The position numbers were made by a program, and so were the translations under genes. A stretch of 64,000 bases of DNA. Source: Xestospongia muta. Taxonomy: Eukaryota; Porifera; Demospongiae; Haplosclerida; Petrosiidae. The first letter of the stretch is position 1. Each line of letters starts with the position of its first letter. Below the pieces are notes generated by a model. The model made no database searches, was not told where the DNA came from, and was given only the letters and a program-made list of their open reading frames with translations. Below are positions 12,609 to 26,760 of this stretch, piece after piece. Location of the stretch: positions 8,358,923 to 8,422,922 of the forward strand of contig OY848922.1 in the NCBI GenBank assembly GCA_963693285.1, in the 5' to 3' direction.

Positions 12609-15555
12609 TTAAAAATTATTTCTTCCATGACGATGACAATAAGGCGAATTTACATTAGCATTGAGACGACAAGGCAGACCATTACGAGTCATTGCAGCAC
12701 ATTTTTGGTTACCTAGGAAACTAGAAGAGGTACTATTGGGGGTGTGGTCTTTATGAGGGGTAAGAGTAGACGTGGGGATTGGCGTTGAAGGGGGCGGGAA
12801 CTTTGGAACGTAACCTCCATTGGATGTAATATCTTTGTAGAGATCATCAATTTCATCATCAGATATCTCATGACTATTATGTGTGCTCAATGTTGGGATG
12901 GAAGAGATAGTGAGAGGTTTTGTAGAGAGGGATAAAGGTCTAGCTACTTTGGTGTGTTTGAAGTGACCATACCATTGTTTGCCCCAGTCACCTAATAGAT
13001 AAATTAATGATATTAATAAAAAGTGTCAATGTCATTAATGAAATGATTATAGGGGCCTATATTATGGAGCTTCAATGTAAAGTCACATTGCTATTAATGA
13101 CATGAGGTATATGCAGTGTCCTTTGTAGTATTAATAAATATTTGAAATGAGGATATCCCTGTAATTAGGACAATTTAATTCAATAGTATGACAGCTATAA
13201 ACAAGACTAAAGCCTCTTATTAAAGGACACTCTAGATTATATCAAAACACTTTTATATTCAGGAACTTATTCTGTTGTTAAATGTCCTCAGTATCTAGTA
13301 TATAAATACTTACCTAATAATATTGTTAACAGTATCCCAGCTAACTGGACCAGACTAAAAGCACATTGAAACTTTAGTTCAGCTAACAAATTCCCCAAAA
13401 CTAACACTAACAAAGCTAGTCTAGACAACCAAGGTGCTTTAAGGAACAGCAATATTAGACATGATATCAGTAAGAAAAGACAATGGCTAGCTGTAGTTGT
13501 TAGTGTACGAAGACCGTCCTGAGCCCCGCCTACTTTCTCCATAACCCAGCCAAGTTGCACACTGACGGCACTGTTCATAGTATCCAGTAAAGAGAGGACA
13601 TGTGCTACTGTATCATTGATAGTTTTAAGATTTGATATTGTGTTTTCATATTGTCCACTTATTTCATTTAGAAGTAGTAGTAGATCATTAGTGCTATTAT
13701 CTGTATAAGAGATACTAAAAATAAATAGACTGTATTTTTATGTAAGACATAGTGTGTGTTCTCTATAGGACAAAGTGAACATATTCATTGCTCTTAGAGA
13801 CACAATTGAATGAGAGAGAGAGAGAGACATAATGGTTCCTCTCTAAAAACCATAAGGGACATATGTGGTTATCTTTATCAGAGCTAGTCAGAGGACACAC
13901 AGTGACATATATGGTTGTCTCCCTCGGAGAACAAAGAGGAACAAAAAAGATCACTAAACTCAAAAATTACTACAACCATTCTTATATTTTGACATTTAGG
14001 AGAGTATATTAGCAACTTAATACATCTCCTTTGCATAAAAAATGTCTATTATTATAATAATGTTCATATTTTTTGAGGTACACACTATTCACTATATATC
14101 AGTACATATGACTTACCTATTCTCTTCCAAACTTGCCTAACATTCACACTCAACAGATCCAACTCATCTCTCATTCTCTGTTGAGACTCTTGACGATTTT
14201 TATCCTGAGCTACCAACATTTCTCGAGCTATTTCTACAACAATAATACAAACATTTATAAACTATTTCTACCAGCAATGAACCTTAGACAAGTTACTGTA
14301 TATATAGCTCACTTACCAAGTTGTTGTCTAATATTATCAGTCATGTTCTTCAATTGTTGTTGACTTTTTTGTATCAGAGATCGTTCCACAGTAAGATGAT
14401 CAATATTTTCATGAATGGATTCTTCAAGTGCCTCTTGTGAGGTAGATAGGTTTGATTGTCGCTGGAGGAGATGTTCCTGTTCTCTTTTCACTTCTTCAAG
14501 ACTCTCATTAGTAAAGTGTCGTATCTATATGTGAAAAATATATTTAACATTCATGCTATAAAAGATAGTTAATTCTTTCTTAATAGTAGGCACTTTACGA
14601 TCTTAGAAAAATTGTCCTCAATATAGAGGTTGTATAATACACTAAAGTATTAGTATGGGACTAGAACAAGTGTCCTCAATATAGAGAGAGGTTGTATAAT
14701 ACACTAAAGTATTAGTATGGGACTAGAACAAGTGTCCTCAATATAGAGGTTGTATAATATACTAAAGTATTAGTATGGGACTAGAACAAGTGTCCTCAAT
14801 ATAGAGTGTCCCTCATGAGAAGTCCATTATTTTAAAAGTTACTCTACCTGTTCATGATTTGATGCTAGAACTTCCATTGCTTTAATTTGTTGTAATGTTG
14901 AGTGAGAGAGCTGGTTAACAGCAACTTCCGTTTGATAACGAAATTGTTGTTGTCGAGTAGCATAACACACTGACCTAGCTCTATTACTAATGATATGATA
15001 GGCATTCCACATATGAGCATCCATGGGCCCTGTACACTCTGCTACAGTCTAAAGAGAGAGAGAGAGAGAGATGATCCATTGTCCACACACTCACATACCA
15101 TATCACTTGTACAAGGGAACACTTCACGTCCTTCTGCTTCAGACTGGCAGTTCAATAACTGAACACTCATCTTCGCCAATTCTTCTTCATTCATTTCACT
15201 ACAAGACTTACGTAGAGCCTGAATAACCTGTAAAAATGTATTCTCATAGCCACTGACAAATCTCCCATCATATTAGTCCTCGTACCCAATACTGCTTAAC
15301 TTACTAAACAACTAGACCACTACACCTTCTACTAACCTTATGTTGACATTGTTCTAAAGGAGGCAAGTCCAGTAACTGTTTGGCTTCTTGTAAGAACTTC
15401 TGCTCAGCTGAGTTTATTTCAAAAGGGACAAGAACTCCATCTTTTTGTGGTGTGTTCTCGTTAGCTGTATCTTCATCTTTGTCAGAATCCTTGCTAAATG
15501 GCCACCAGGCTAAAGTTATGTGAAGATAGAAGACAAGAAAGAAGAAAGTTTTCAT
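12609..15555 (-). CDS. bmb: Brambleberry-like nuclear fusion protein (KAR5/GEX1 family)
   Basis: Seven exons (minus): 15337-15555, 15099-15227, 14848-15048, 14317-14524, 14117-14233, 13314-13700, 12609-12991; 1644 nt, 547 aa. A signal peptide (MKTFFFLVFYLHITLAWW) leads into a Cys-containing ectodomain (LEQCQHK, KSCSEMNEEELA, NCQSEAEGREVFPC), a long helical region rich in Q/E, and two or three hydrophobic segments about residues 330-420. The C-terminus has a small Cys/His motif, CAAMTRNGLPC...YCHRH. That order matches brambleberry, the nuclear-envelope protein needed for pronuclear/karyomere fusion in zebrafish, and its KAR5/GEX1 relatives. Role in fusion of nuclear membranes is inferred from family. 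The first start codon of the open frame lies 54 bp upstream (MVSFETAG) but MKTFFF gives a cleaner signal peptide. Confidence 0.75.
14600..14812. repeat. 58-bp minisatellite array, brambleberry-like intron
   Basis: About three to four copies of the 58-bp unit, here in the opposite orientation (CCTCAATATAGAGGTTGT...). They lie in the intron between the exons at 14848-15048 and 14317-14524. Confidence 0.85.
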
Positions 15556-15802
15556 TCTCTTTTCTTTTTCACACTCAAATTTGGAGCCAGCAGTTTCAAA
15601 ACTGACCAATCCGTAAAAGACACGCCCCTTATAATTAAGTATACGGAATACTTCATTAATTTTAGTACCATTTCATTTCTATACAAATTTCAGAACGTTT
15701 CCGTATACGTCCGTAAACGTAAAAGACCACGTGTAACAAACAACTTTATTATTCATGAAAATGTACAAAAAAAGTAAATCATTGTTGCCATGGTAACATG
15801 TA

Positions 15803-16356
15803 TCACCTCAAATAACCCCTAAATAATGATAATAAAATAAATAATTATTAAAATAAATAGGGATAAACTCACGGTAATTTCATAGTCATAAACACTCGAC
15901 AAGCAAAGAATGAAATCATTACACTGAAAAATCCAAAGGCCAATAACATAATCCGATTAAATCGAGAGAGACCAGGTGTGTTGCTTCGCTCTAAGACAAT
16001 GAAACCAATACCTCCGAGAGTGAACAAGAAACTGGATGCTAAACCTTCCATAATATATTGTCCATTAACTCGATACTGAGAGAAAGAGAGAGAGAACATT
16101 AAATTAGTATGAAATACTATAAATTAACCTGCATAAAGGCTACAGGCTTGCTATGACCAAATTCATCTGTAGTTGAACCAATTGAAGGTGGTTCCACGAT
16201 AACATCATAAATAACTCCACCAGTCACCAGAAAATAGGACAGTAATATAATGCCAAATACAACAGTAGCTGATGGGGCTTTAATAAATGATGGCTTCTTA
16301 ATTCGAACTTGAGGAGCTTGTAAAATGTAAAAAGGGAGACGATAAAGGTACTCCAT
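15803..16356 (-). CDS. OSTC: Oligosaccharyltransferase complex subunit OSTC (DC2)
   Basis: Three exons (minus): 16129-16356, 15873-16075, 15803-15818; 447 nt, 148 aa, as for animal OSTC (149). A subunit of the ER oligosaccharyltransferase that couples it to the translocon. Nearly diagnostic motifs: [46 protein letters not shown] at the end. Three to four transmembrane helices are visible. The last exon is only 16 nt; without splicing it the frame stops just after MKLP, so the KLP-GYL continuation supports the model. Head-to-head with PDSS1, 63 bp between starts. Confidence 0.95.
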
Positions 16357-16419
16357 TGTTCAAGAAGGGGTGTGGCTATAATTAATTAAGTAAAGATTTA
16401 TGAGCCACGCCTATTCCAC
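16357..16419. promoter_or_regulatory. 63-bp bidirectional promoter region, OSTC / PDSS1
   Basis: The gap between two divergent start codons. It carries GGGGTGTGGC (16367-16376) and GCCACGCC (16404-16411), an inverted pair of CACCC/CACGCC-type boxes flanking an AT-rich TATAATTAATTAA core. Confidence 0.6.
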
Positions 16420-18018
<1,599 letters not shown>

Positions 18019-18176
18019 ATGAATATTGTTATTTTAAAGGTCATCACTCACATGTTACACTTGACAAAATTCATTGTTTATAAAATGTATTTATAAGTTA
18101 TAAAGTTCATAAAGTGCTTTATTAAATTAACAAGTACTTGTGAGGGTGTATTACTTGTCAGCATTTTAGAGGCATC

Positions 18177-19459
18177 ATGGCATTACTCAATGTACTCTTG
18201 ATTCTTTGTTTTACTGGTCTGGTTCTTTCTCAAACACCAATTCCTTCACGACCTCCAGGTATGTTATCCCACTTCACTGCTGAGTGGTTTAGTAATAAAA
18301 TAGTCTAGAGAAATCAATCCAACCTCTTGTTGTGAATATATATAAAACCTTTTCTTAGTTTAGAGGTGTCCTCAATATATAGCAATGAATTCATAATATA
18401 CTATACTATATGAAAGGTTCTACTTTAGATGTCCTTACTTCAATGTTACATTTTTTACTTCAGGATATGTGTTTCAGCCTTCCACGGGAGAGCCACAAGT
18501 TGTTGTGGAAGCATTTTATGATCAGTAAGTCTACAAATAGACTCATCCTATATATATATATATATATATCTTATCTTATAATAGTTTGTGTGATGATTCT
18601 AAAGCTAATTACCCCACATTAAAACAGGTACTATCTTGTTATACACTATTAACAGTTTGGCTTTGAATATAATATACATTTATAGCTACGTACAGCTTAC
18701 ACTGGAAAACCTGTTAAAATACTGGTTCATATATTTCCACTACCGTAAGTTCAAATTCATGATATCTATATCCATCCATCCATCTATCCATTCATTGATC
18801 CATCTATTTATTTATGCATCCATTCATCTATCTATCCATCCATACAGATATCATCACAATGCTTACTTTATGCAACAAGCTGGAGAGGTAGTGAGAAATA
18901 TATCATATCTTAACTTTGAAAACTATCTAGATGCTGCATTTCAAGATCAAGATCGTAAGATCATTCACACTTACCAACATTATCTATTAATATTTTATTC
19001 TTTTATTTTTAGAATTTCTAGATGGTTCTGTTGATTTAACTGAGCCTCAAGTCAAGAATAAAATAGCATTCTTTACAGAAGGCAGTACAAAAGTGTCTTC
19101 AGCAACGTAAGACTGATAATGTAATAGAACCTCCCTGTAATAATGAGGAAGCCCCTTTAATTAGGACATATTCTTTTTAATGTACTAAGTATAATGACTT
19201 TTTGTAATGAGGATGCTCCTTTAATTAGGACATCTCCCTTTTTGATTGTATTAATCTCTATTCCTTATACAGTGTGTTACAAGGATTTGATGATGATATC
19301 ATAGTTCGTAGATCTCGTTATGCTTGGAAATATGCTGCTCATCGTGGTATTACTGGAACACCTCAATTTATAATCAATGGAGTCCATTATCCTGATGCTT
19401 CTGATTTCACCCTTATTGAATGGAGCAAATGCATTGATCAACTGATACAAAATCCATAA
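18177..19459 (+). CDS. Secreted DsbA-like thioredoxin-fold protein, copy A
   Basis: Seven exons: 18177-18258, 18464-18524, 18585-18627, 18686-18744, 18848-18954, 19013-19106, 19273-19459; 633 nt, 210 aa. A clear signal peptide (MALLNVLLILCFTGLVLS) precedes a DsbA-type thioredoxin fold: VVVEAFYD strand, LCDDSKANYP at the active-site position, VKILVHIFPLPYHHNAYF, and the cis-proline strand GTPQFIINGV. The active site is CxxS, not CxxC, so a dithiol oxidase reaction is unlikely; a monothiol, isomerase-like or non-catalytic role is possible. It is the first of three tandem paralogues, 158 bp downstream of PDSS1. Enzyme activity and substrate are unknown. Confidence 0.85.
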
Positions 19460-20559
19460 ATGTGGAATGCTACTTGTTACAATAGTTACTGCTAAATATG
19501 TACACTTTAAAACTGAGTTTAAGTTCATAGAAAACATGTTAATTTTGTGATAGAAACACAAGCTATGAATAACTTTAAAAGTATAAATAATACAGCTTTG
19601 GTCATATAACCTCTATACATGTTTTATAAAGGAAACTCCACCTCTTAAACATTCCTATATGACCTGAGGTGTAATGGATAATATGATAATGGCAGTGTCT
19701 ATACCAATTATACCAGTAATGGCACCATACTTTAATGTAAAATTAATACATATAGGTTCCGATGTTTAAGGTATAGGGTCTGGGGTATAGTATCAAGTTT
19801 CCATTAAAGTACAGAGCTCTATTACCAACACTCTAGACACTGCCTATAACAAATGTATTATCTTATATGTACATATAGTCCAGTTGATATGTATTGTCTT
19901 ATCAAATATGACATGTAGTCAAATGAAATAAAAAACAATTAAGAATACTATTTCAAAGTGACATGTACATGCCATTGGGTATCAAAGAATGAAATTTTGA
20001 ATATCACTTACTAACCAAACCTATATGTACCCAAGCTTCCTGAGTAATATTAACATATGACTCAAAATACCAGTGTGTACAAGTTATTGTATATATATAT
20101 ATATTTGTGTGTGTGTCTCACCTGCACATTCTCCCCAAGCTATATATATATATACTGGATGATTGCTTTGATAATATTCATGACTTGAATTAACTTAAAG
20201 CATTCTTATTAGTGGATCAGGATACATGTTGTATATATCATTGTTATATTTTTAAAATATTTATTATCTCTTCTTTAAAAATTTGCACTCGAGGAAGTAA
20301 AGGAGCTGTTATAAATTTAGATAGAAGGAACAACAGATAATGAAGAAAAGTGTTGAGTAAGGGTTTTTATTCTTTTAAGTCCCTATAAAATTAAATATGA
20401 TAAAAATTTATTATAATTAGTAGTGTTGTTCTAGCTTGTTTAAGTTTTATTCTTGGCCTTTAAAAGTATAGTTTTAGTTTTAATTATTTTAACAATCTTC
20501 GGTTCATCGATGCTGGTAATCATATTCATAGTTAACGTTAATGAGATTCATAGCGATAC

Positions 20560-20998
20560 ACAGTCGCGCCCCACAAGGGCATGAAGACAAAATCTGCAGT
20601 GAATATATAAGCAAACCAAAACATCCTTGGTTGCCAGTGTGTTGTAGGCCAGCGTCTGCAATGCATCATGACCTCTGAGATGGTTACCAGCATACTCTTC
20701 GGAGTATCCGAAAGGCGGACTAGGATACGGCTGGTAGTCTCCCTTTAAACGTGACGAGGTCTGGTGTATTGTAGTCCCGGTTTAGTAATGACGATGATTT
20801 CTTCCCGAAGCTCGAAACCCAGTACGGCTGGTTTGAAGTTAGGGCGAAGTTCCAGCCAGGATTACCTCGTCTTCGGACGAGGGTTACCAAGCCAGGTGGC
20901 GGTCCTAGCTAGCAATAGCAGGGAATCCTGGAGCCTAAGTGGAAGCCTGCGTGGGATGTGAGTCACGAAAGATCGTTTGGGCAACACACAAGGGTTTT
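20560..20998. ncRNA. GC-rich hairpin-rich repeat, long form (candidate structured RNA or mobile element)
   Basis: An island of higher GC in AT-rich intergenic DNA. It has perfect stem-loops with a TTCG tetraloop: ATACTC-TTCG-GAGTAT (20692-20707) and CCTCGTC-TTCG-GACGAGG (20865-20882), plus a GGCTGG/CCAGCC stem (20826-20857). A TATA-like ATATATAAG lies just upstream of the conserved start (about 20605). Long form repeats at 24182-24618; a shorter form lacking the middle lies at 21165-21360 and 24787-24982. The class is not recognised; a structured transcript, a SINE-like element or remains of a larger transposon are all possible. Confidence 0.4.
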
Positions 20999-21164
20999 TT
21001 TTTATAAATTTAGAATTATATTTAATTATAAAGAAATCTTTTTTATCATTTTTAATTATCCATTTATATATCTATTTAATTATGATCACTTTAACAGTAT
21101 TTAACAAGAGCTTGACGACAAAATTTGACGTACATATAAAAGGAAACCAAGACAAGCTTGGATA

Positions 21165-21360
21165 GGTTGTGTTGTGGGCCAGCGTCTGCGATGCATCTAA
21201 CTTGACCTCTGAGATGGTTACAAGCATACTCAGGATTACCTCGTCTTCGGACAATGGTTACCAAGCCAGGTGGCAGTCCTAGTTAGCAATAGCAGGGAAT
21301 CCTGGAGCCTAAGTGGAAGCCTCAGTGGATGTGAGTCACGAAAGATCGTTTGGGCAACAC
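21165..21360. repeat. GC-rich hairpin repeat, short form
   Basis: Same ends as the long form (GGGCCAGCGTCTGC ... GTTTGGGCAACAC) but about 160 bp of the middle is missing. The second hairpin is eroded (GACAATGG instead of GACGAGG). A good TATA box, TATAAAAGG, lies about 30 bp upstream of the conserved start. Confidence 0.6.
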
Positions 21361-21749
21361 AACATTTTTTTTATAAATCACAAATATTAAATTTTATCCA
21401 AAAAAAACACAAGACTACAATTGTAATAAATCCATCATGCATATAAAATACATGGTACAAAATGAGTGGAATATTTATTATTGTAATTGTAATATGAACC
21501 ATTTTATATACATCCTGAAAACAATGAATGTATTCAATACATTTTCCTGTGATAATTTAGCAAAAGAAATTGTAGACAGAAATAAATGACTGAGTATTAT
21601 TATTTTAAAGGTCATCACTCACATGTTACACTTGACAAGATTCGTTGGTTATAAAATGTATTTATAAGTTACCACAGTTCGCAAAAGTGCTTCATTAAAT
21701 TAACAAGTACTTGTGAGGGTTTACTACTTGTCACCATTTCAGAGGTATC

Positions 21750-23088
21750 ATGGCATTACTCAATGAATTCTTGATTCTTTGTTTTACTGGTCCGGTTCTT
21801 TCTCAAACACCAATTCCTTCACGACCTCCAGGTATGTTATCCCACTTCACTGCTGAGTGGTTTAGTAATAAAATAGTCTAGAGAAATCAATCCAACCTCT
21901 TGTTGTGAATGTATATATAATCTTTTCTTAAATTAGAAGTGTCCTCAGTATACAGCAATGAATTCATAATATAGTATACTATATGAAAGGTTCTACTAGA
22001 GGTGTCCTTACTTCAATGTTACATTTTTTACTTCAGGATATGTGTTTCAGCCTTCCACAGGAGAGCCACAAGTTGTTGTGGAAGCATTTTATGATCAGTA
22101 AGTCTACAAATAGACTCATCCTATATATATATATATATATCTTATCATGTAATAGTTTGTGTGATGGTTCTAAAGCCAATTACCCCACATTAAAACAGGT
22201 ACTATCTTGTTATACACTATTAACAGTTTGGCTTTGAATATAATATACATTTATAGCTACGTACAGCTTACACTGGAAAACCTGTTAAAATACTGGTTCA
22301 TATATTTCCACTACCGTAAGTTCAATAACTCCATCCATCCATCCATCTATCCATTCATTGATCCATCTATTTATTTATGCATCCATTCATCTATCTATCC
22401 ATCCATACAGATATCATCACAATGCTTACTTTATGCAACAAGCTGGAGAGGTAGTGAGAAATATATCATATCTTAACTTTGAAAACTATCTAGATGCTGC
22501 ATTTCAAGATCAAGATCGTAAGATCATTCACACTTACCACTATTATTTATTAATATTTTATTCTTTTATTTTTAGAATTTCTAGATGGTTCTGTTGATTT
22601 AACTGAGCCTCAAGTCAAGAATAAAATAGCATTCTTTACAGAAGGCAGTACAAAAGTGTCTTCAGCAACGTAAGACTGACAATGTAATAGAACCTCTCTG
22701 TAATAATGAGGAAGCCCCTTTAATTAGGACATATTCTTTTTAATGTACTAAGTATTAATGACTTTTATAATAAGGATACCCCTTAATTAGGACATATCCC
22801 TTTTAGATTGTATTAAGTATTAATTAAGCACTATAATGAGGATGCTCCTTTAATTAGGACATCTCCCTTTTTGATTGTATTAATATCTATTCCTTATACA
22901 GTGTGTTACAAGGATTTGATGATGATGTCATAGTTCGTAGATCTCGTTACGCTTGGAAATATGCTGCTCATCGTGGTATTACTGGAACACCTCAATTTAT
23001 AATCAATGGAGTCCATTATCCTGATGCTTCTGATTTCACCCTTATTGAATGGAGCAAATGCATTGATCAACTGATACAAAATCCATAA
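21750..23088 (+). CDS. Secreted DsbA-like thioredoxin-fold protein, copy B
   Basis: Same seven-exon structure as copy A with intact splice sites; first exon 21750-21831, last exon 22902-23088, predicted 210 aa. The signal peptide differs slightly (MALLNEFLILCFTGPVLS, with an acidic residue that may weaken it). The active-site segment reads LCDGS. The last exon is almost identical to copy A (I to V in DDDVIV). No stop or frameshift was found. Confidence 0.83.
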
Positions 23089-24181
23089 ATGTGGAATGCT
23101 ACTTGTTACAATACTTAATATGTACACTTTAAAACTGTTAATATACAAGTTATTAAGTTCACAGAAAACATGTTAATTTAGTGATAGAAACACAAGCTAT
23201 GTATAACTTTAAAGTATATGTAATACAGCTTTGGTCATATAACCTCTATACATGTTTTATAAAGGAAACTCCACCTCCTAAACATTCCTATATGACCTGA
23301 GGTGTAAATGGATAATACAATAATGGCAGTGTCTAGAGTACCAGTAATGGGACACCATACTTTAATGTAAAATTAATACATATAGGTTCCGATGTTTAAG
23401 GTATAGGGTCTGGGGTATAGTATCAAATTTCCATTAAAGTACAGAGTTCTATTACCAACAATCTAGACACTGCCTATAATAAATGTATTATCTTATATGT
23501 ACATATAGTCCAGCTAATATGTATAGATACAACTTATCAAATATGACATGTAGTCAAATGAAATAAAAAGCAATTAAGAATACTATTTCAAAGTGACATG
23601 TACATGCCATTGGGAATCAAAGAATGAAATGAGAATATCACTTACTAACCAAACCTATATGTACCCAAGCTTCCTGAGTAACATTAACATATGACTCAAA
23701 ATACCAGTGTGTACAAGTTATTGTATATATATATATATTTGTGTGTGTGTCTCACCTGCACATTCTCCCCAAGCTATATATATATATACTGGATGATTGC
23801 TTTGATAATATTCATGACTTGAATTCTTATTAGTGGATCAGGATACATGTTGTATATATCATTGTTATATTTTTAAAATATTTATTATCTCTTCTTTAAA
23901 AATTTGCACTCGAGGAAGTAAAGGAGCTGTTATAAATTTAGATAAAAGGAACAAAAGATAATGAAGAAGTGTGTTAAGTAAGGGTTTTTATTCTTTTAAG
24001 TCCCTATAAAATTAAATATGATAAAAATTTATTATAATTAGTAGTATTGTTCTAGCTTGTTTAAGTTTTATTCTTGGCCTTTAAAAGTATAGTTTTAGTT
24101 TTAATTATTTTAACAATCTTCGGTTCATCGATGCTGGTAATCATATTCATAGTTGACGTTAATGAGATTCATAGCGATACA

Positions 24182-24618
24182 CAGTCGCGCCCCACAAGGA
24201 CATGAAGACAAAATCTGCAGTGAATATATAAGCAAACCAAAACATCCTTGGTTGCCAGTGTGTTGTAGGCCAGCGTCTGCAATGCATCATGACCTCTGAG
24301 ATGGTTACCAGCATACTCTTCGGAGTATCCGAAAGGCGGACTAGGATACGGCTGGTAGTCTCCCTTTAAACGTGACGAGGTCTGGTGTATTGTAGTCCCG
24401 GTTTAGTAATGACGATGATTTCTTCCCGAAGCTCGAAACCCAGTACGGCTGGTTTGAAGTTAGGGCGAAGTTCCAGCCAGGATTACCTCGTCTTCGGACG
24501 AGGGTTACCAAGCCAGGTGGCGGTCCTAGCTAGCAATAGCAGGGAATCCTGGAGCCTAAGTGGAAGCCTGCGTGGGATGTGAGTCACGAAAGATCGTTTG
24601 GGCAACACACAAGGGTTT
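24182..24618. repeat. GC-rich hairpin-rich repeat, long form, second copy
   Basis: Nearly identical to 20560-20998, with both TTCG stem-loops and the upstream TATATAAG retained. It was duplicated with the 3.6-kb unit. Confidence 0.6.
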
Positions 24619-24786
24619 TTTTTATAAATTTAGAATTATATTTAATTATAAAGAAATCTTTTTTATCATTTTTAATTATCCATTTATATATCTATTTAAT
24701 TATAAATCACTTTAACAGTATTTAACAAGAGCTTGATGACAAAATCTGACATACATATAAAAGGAAACCAAGACAAGCTTGGATAG

Positions 24787-24982
24787 GTTGTATTGTGGGC
24801 CAGCGTCTGCGATGCATCTAACTTGACCTCTGAGATGGTTACCAGCATACTCAGGATTACCTCGTCTTCGGACAATGGTTACCAAGCCAGGTGGCGGTCC
24901 TAGCTAGCAATAGGAGGGAATCCTGGAGCCTAAGTGGAAGCCTCAGTGGATGTGAGTCACGAAAGATTGTTTGGGCAACACC
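24787..24982. repeat. GC-rich hairpin repeat, short form, second copy
   Basis: Counterpart of 21165-21360 in the second unit, with the same internal deletion and an upstream TATAAAAGG. Confidence 0.6.
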
Positions 24983-25368
24983 ACATTTTTTTTATAAATC
25001 ACAAATATTAAATTTTATTAAAAAAATACAAGACTACAATTGTAATAAATCCATCATGCCTATAAAATACATGGTACAAAATTAGTGGAATATTTATTAT
25101 TGTAATTGTAATACAAACCATTTTATATACATCCTGAAAACAATTAATGTATTCAATACATTTTCCTGTGATAATTTAGCTAAAGAAATTGTAGACAGAA
25201 ATAAATGAATGAATATTATTATTTTAAAGGTCATCACTCACATGTTACACTTGACAAGATTCGTTCGTTATAAAATGTATTTATAAGTTACCACAGTTCA
25301 CAAAAGTGCTTCATTAAATTAACAAGTACTTGTGAGGGTTTACTACTTGTCACCATTTCAGAGGTATC

Positions 25369-25738
25369 ATGGCATTACTCAATGTATTCTTGATTCTTTG
25401 TTTTACCAGTCTGGTTCTTTCTCAAACACCAATTCCTTCACGACCTCCAGGTATGTTATCCCACTTCACTGCTGAGTGGTTTAGTAATAAAATAGTCTAG
25501 AGAAATCAATCCAACCTCTTGTTGTGAATATATATAAAACCTTTTCTTAGTTTAGAGGTGTCCTCAATATATAGCAATGAATTCATAATATACTATACTA
25601 TGTGAAAGGTTCTACTTTAGATGTCCTTACTTCAATGTTACATTTTTTACTTCAGGATATGTGTTTCAGCCTTCCACAGGAGAGCCACAAGTTGTTGTGG
25701 AAGCATTTTATGATCAGTAAGTCTACAAATAGCCTCAT

Positions 25739-25781
<43 letters not shown>

Positions 25782-26713
25782 TATCATATAATAGTTTGTG
25801 TGATGATTCTAAAGCCAACTACCCCACATTAAAACAGGTACTATCTTGTTATACACTATTAACAGTTTGGCTTTGAGTATAATATACATTTATAGCTACG
25901 TACAGCTTACACTGGAAAACCTGTTAAAATACTGGTTCATATATTTCCACTACCGTAAGTTCAATAACTCCATCCATCCATTCATTGATCCATCTATTTA
26001 TTTATGCATCCATTCATCTATCTATCCATCCATACAGATATCATCACAATGCTTACTTTATGCAACAAGCTGGAGAGATAGTGAGAAATATATCATATCT
26101 TAACTTTGAAAACTATCTAGATGCTGCATTTGAATATCAAGATCGTAAGATCATTCACACTTACCAACATTATCTATTAATATTTAATTCTTTTATTTAT
26201 AGTATTTCTAGATGGTTCTGTTGATTTAACTGAGCCTCAAGTCAAGAATAAAATAGCACTATTTACAGAAGCCATTACAAAAGTGCCTTCAGAAACGTAA
26301 GACTGATAATGTAATAGAACCTCTCTGTAATAATGAGGAAGTCCCTTTAATTAGGACATGTTCTTTTATGTACTAAGTATTAATGACTTTTATAATAAGG
26401 ATACCCCTTAATTAGGACATATCCTTATAGATTGTACTAAGTATTAATTAAGCACTATAATGAGGATGTTCCTTTAATTAGGACATCTCCCTTTTTTGAT
26501 TGTATTAATATCTATTCCTTATACAGTGTGTTACAAGGATTTGATGATGATGTCATAGTTCGTAGATCTCGTTATGCTTGGAAATATGCTGCTCATCGTG
26601 GTATTACTGGAACACCTCAATTTATAATCAATGGAGTCCATTATCCTGATGCTTCTGATTTCACTCTTATTGAATGGAGCAAATGCATTGATCAACTGAT
26701 ACAAAATCCATAA
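25369..26713 (+). CDS. Secreted DsbA-like thioredoxin-fold protein, copy C
   Basis: Third paralogue, same seven-exon plan, last exon 26527-26713; the frame is open throughout. The signal peptide is MALLNVFLILCFTSLVLS and the active-site segment is CDDS. It is the most diverged copy in exons 5-6: FEYQD instead of FQDQD, LFTEAITKVPSET instead of FFTEGSTKVSSAT. The TA microsatellite in intron 2 is longer than in the other copies. Divergence concentrated in one helical region may reflect relaxed constraint or specialisation. Confidence 0.83.
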
Positions 26714-26760
26714 TATGGAATGCTACTTGTTACAATACTTAACATGTACACTTTAAAACT

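Noticed and set aside
14309..14491. Separate small coiled-coil gene on the minus strand
   Set aside because: It is exon 4 of the brambleberry-like gene, flanked by matching splice sites and frames.
20764..20961. 65-codon open frame in the GC-rich repeat (also at 24385)
   Set aside because: No family resemblance, not conserved in the short form, and it overlaps stem-loops; other frames on the minus strand are equally open in parts.
20980..21000. GGGCAACA at the end of the GC-rich repeat resembles the 3' end of SRP (7SL) RNA
   Set aside because: None of the conserved SRP domain core (helix 8) could be found, so the match is too short.
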